Shown here: positions 5,700 through 7,341 of the stretch, one piece after another
Layout of the letters: each line of letters opens with the position of its first letter
Position numbering within the stretch: the first letter of the stretch is position 1
NCBI GenBank assembly: GCA_030596245.1
Contig: JAUVKN010000218.1
Location: 1 to 7,341, forward strand
DNA length: 7,341 bases
From: Bacteroidia bacterium
GTDB lineage: Bacteria > Bacteroidota > Bacteroidia > Bacteroidales > GCA-2748055
Direction of reading: 5' to 3'
The notes under the pieces: model-generated
What the model saw: the letters and a program-made list of their open reading frames with translations, nothing else
Databases searched by the model: none
What the model was told of the DNA's origin: nothing
Translations under genes and position numbers: made by a program

Positions 5700-6525
5700 G
5701 AATATCTTTCAGAATGGTCACATGCTGAAATCCGGCCTTTTCAAAAAGACTTGCAGTTTCGGTCCCCAGTCGCTCATTGATTTCCACCCAGACTGTTCCT
5801 TTTTCATTCAGCTGCTTCTTACTGAATGAAGCGATTGTTCGATAGAAAACCAGCGGATCGGAATCCTCTACAAATAATGCATCAACAGGCTCATAATCAA
5901 GTACATTATCATTCATAATTGCACGCTCACTGTTTAATACATAGGGTGGATTGCTTACAATAAGGTCAAATCTGTTCTCACCGTTCAGGGTGGCTTCACG
6001 CATTATATCCTTTTCGATCCAGTTCACATCTAACTCATTCATGACGCCATTCTCTGATGCAACCTCGAGGGCTTTCCGGCTCACATCCAGACCATAAATG
6101 GTTGCTTCTTTAAAGCGATCTTTAAGGGCAAGCGCGATGCAACCCGAACCGGTTCCTATATCCAGGATATGGATCGGGGGTCGGAAGCAATGGATGATAA
6201 TTTTATATACCATCTCTTCGGTTTCAGGTCTTGGTATCAGAACACTTTTATTCAATGTGATCTTCAGATCGCAGAAATAAGTATACCCCAGAATGTACTG
6301 AATTGGCTTACCAGTATGAATTTCAGATACAATTTCATTAATTTGTACCACAGTAACTGGTCCGGGTACCTGATCAGGATCTTTGAGGTAGGTGGAAGGT
6401 GGATACCCGGTATGATCAAGTATGATCCGTGAAAGGGAAGCTGATTCACCCTCTGGGTACTTCCTCCTAAGCTCCTGAAGGAGGTAGAACCTGGTTTGTT
6501 GCAAGGTGGCATGATTTTGGAGCAT
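5665..6525 (-). CDS. prmC: Release factor glutamine methyltransferase PrmC (HemK)
   Basis: A 286-residue class I SAM-dependent methyltransferase that N5-methylates the GGQ glutamine of RF1 and RF2. The N-terminal helical domain (1-75) is followed by the PrmC signature QYILGYTYFCDLKI (76-89), LIPRPETEEM (96-105), the SAM-binding motif ILDIGTGSGCIAL (120-132) and the catalytic NPPY (192-195), which holds the substrate amide. The length fits the family. Start chosen at ATG 6525 (MLQNHATLQQTRFYLL). The open frame continues 50 codons upstream to 6675, but that part lies antisense to ribD and does not resemble PrmC. The 3' end overlaps recX by 35 bases, and the substrate gene prfB follows in the same direction. 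It is divergent from ribD with about 31 bases between starts. Confidence 0.95.
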   Translation of the reverse strand: MLQNHATLQQTRFYLLQELRRKYPEGESASLSRIILDHTGYPPSTYLKDPDQVPGPVTVVQINEIVSEIHTGKPIQYILGYTYFCDLKITLNKSVLIPRPETEEMVYKIIIHCFRPPIHILDIGTGSGCIALALKDRFKEATIYGLDVSRKALEVASENGVMNELDVNWIEKDIMREATLNGENRFDLIVSNPPYVLNSERAIMNDNVLDYEPVDALFVEDSDPLVFYRTIASFSKKQLNEKGTVWVEINERLGTETASLFEKAGFQHVTILKDIHEKERFIRAEK

Positions 6526-6529
6526 AAAC

Positions 6530-6537
6530 CAAAAGTA
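6530..6537 (-). promoter_or_regulatory. Candidate prmC promoter -7 element (TACTTTTG), near-leaderless
   Basis: TACTTTTG on the minus strand matches TAnnTTTG exactly and ends only four bases before the prmC ATG. If it is the -7 element, transcription would begin at or within a few bases of the start codon, giving a leaderless or almost leaderless mRNA. No clear -33 TTTG is present at the expected distance. Confidence 0.35.
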
Positions 6538-6556
6538 GTAATAAAGCACAGTCCTG

Positions 6557-7341
6557 TTGACAGAGAAAGATAAAATATATATGCGCCGGTGTTTCGAACT
6601 GGCACGAAAGGGGCTGGGAATGACACATACCAATCCACTGGTGGGTTGTGTGATCGTGCATAACGACCGCATCATCGGGGAAGGATATCACCATGAATTC
6701 GGGGGGCCGCATGCCGAGGTGAATGCCATTCGTTCAGTGAAGGACTCATCCTTGTTTTCGGAGGCAACGTTATACTGCAGTCTGGAACCTTGCGCTCATC
6801 ATGGAAAGACACCTCCCTGTTCAATACTCATTACTCAGAAGGGGATTGGCCGGGTAGTGATCTCCAACCTGGATCCATTTCCCAGCGTAAATGGAGAAGG
6901 AGTCAGGCAAATGAAGAGTGCCGGGATAAAGGTGGAATCGGGGTGCCTTGCCGAGGAGGGCTACATCCTGAATCGTCGCTTCTTTGTTTACCTGAATAAA
7001 AGACGCCCCTATATTATTCTCAAATGGGCTCAGACCCTGGATGGATTTATTGACCTGGAGCGAGAACCTGATGACCTGGAGGGACCAAGATGGATTGCCG
7101 GAGAAGTGAGCCGGACCCTTGTTCATAAGTGGAGAACCGAGGAGGCTGCCATTATGGTAGGAACCAATACGGTGATTACCGACAATCCCAGGTTGAATAT
7201 CAGAAGATGGACAGGTGACAATCCAGTGCGAATTTCCATTGACAGGAATGGAAGGTTTTCGAGCAGTGCAAATATATTGGATGGTAAGCAGGATACCATC
7301 ATATTTACCGGGGTTTCGGGAAAATACTCTGGAAGAACACG
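6557..7341 (+). CDS. ribD: Riboflavin biosynthesis protein RibD (deaminase/reductase), 3' truncated by window end
   Basis: This bifunctional enzyme catalyses two steps after GTP cyclohydrolase II: deamination of the diaminopyrimidinone ribosylamino phosphate, then NADPH-dependent reduction of the ribose. About 261 residues are visible of a usual 330-370. The deaminase domain has TNPLVGCVIV (25-34), zinc ligands His52 (HAE, catalytic Glu54), Cys79 and Cys88 (EPCAHHGKTPPC). The reductase domain begins around 151 with YIILKWAQTLDGFID and continues with VGTNTVITDNPRLNIR. Start: a TTG at 6557 gives MTEKDKIYMRRCFELA, matching the usual RibD N-terminus, where a few residues precede YMRRC. The first ATG (6581) would start at MRRC and trim eight residues, so TTG is preferred but not certain. 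No stop appears before the right edge. It is divergent from prmC. No FMN riboswitch is visible upstream, and there is no room for one in the gap. Confidence 0.95.
   Translation, partial: MTEKDKIYMRRCFELARKGLGMTHTNPLVGCVIVHNDRIIGEGYHHEFGGPHAEVNAIRSVKDSSLFSEATLYCSLEPCAHHGKTPPCSILITQKGIGRVVISNLDPFPSVNGEGVRQMKSAGIKVESGCLAEEGYILNRRFFVYLNKRRPYIILKWAQTLDGFIDLEREPDDLEGPRWIAGEVSRTLVHKWRTEEAAIMVGTNTVITDNPRLNIRRWTGDNPVRISIDRNGRFSSSANILDGKQDTIIFTGVSGKYSGRT

Noticed and set aside
6526..6580. FMN riboswitch upstream of ribD
   Set aside because: The gap is far too short for the roughly 120-base aptamer and no conserved riboswitch core is seen.
6526..6675. Longer N-terminus for PrmC
   Set aside because: The extra 50 codons are antisense to the ribD start, show no PrmC similarity and lie upstream of a plausible promoter element.

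Overview
The window is a chromosomal segment from a member of the Bacteroidota. The lineage call rests on four things: the AT-rich, mostly Shine-Dalgarno-free leaders; several matches to the Bacteroidota -7 promoter element (TAnnTTTG); the clustering of prmC, recX, prfB and ribD; and protein sequences that look typical of anaerobic or microaerophilic Bacteroidales/Marinilabiliales-type bacteria. The order-level placement is a guess.

Left half (1-3900): a divergent unit. A Crp/Fnr-family regulator (198-884, minus) faces a four-gene plus-strand operon: a sulfide:quinone-oxidoreductase-like flavoprotein (1055-2293), a DUF1641 protein (2305-2973), a TusE/DsrC-family sulfur carrier (2995-3306) and a DsrE2-type protein (3326-3826). 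Gaps are only 11, 21 and 19 bases, and a strong GC hairpin terminator closes the unit at 3870-3900. The 170-base divergent region holds three 14-bp palindromes. Two of them look like FNR/CRP operators (TGAT-N4-ATCA type). The simplest reading is an oxygen- or redox-controlled sulfide-oxidation module: the flavoprotein takes electrons from sulfide to quinone and the Dsr/Tus-like proteins carry the sulfane sulfur. The regulator has three N-terminal cysteines plus a fourth aligned with the FNR cluster ligand Cys122, so it may sense through an Fe-S cluster.

Right half (4062-7341): housekeeping genes. On the minus strand are prmC (release-factor glutamine methyltransferase), recX (overlapping prmC by 35 bases) and prfB (RF2), which has a complete programmed +1 frameshift site. 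PrmC methylates the GGQ glutamine of release factors, so enzyme and substrate genes sit together. Divergent from prmC, only about 31 bases away, ribD (riboflavin biosynthesis) starts and runs off the right edge.

Non-coding: two related 70-base foldback elements lie at 112-181 and 3985-4054. Each is just 3' of a minus-strand gene (the regulator and prfB). They align without gaps at 50/70 identities and share a nested hairpin with compensatory base changes. This is the least explained structure in the window. Bases 1-111 are AT-rich and hold no gene I can support.
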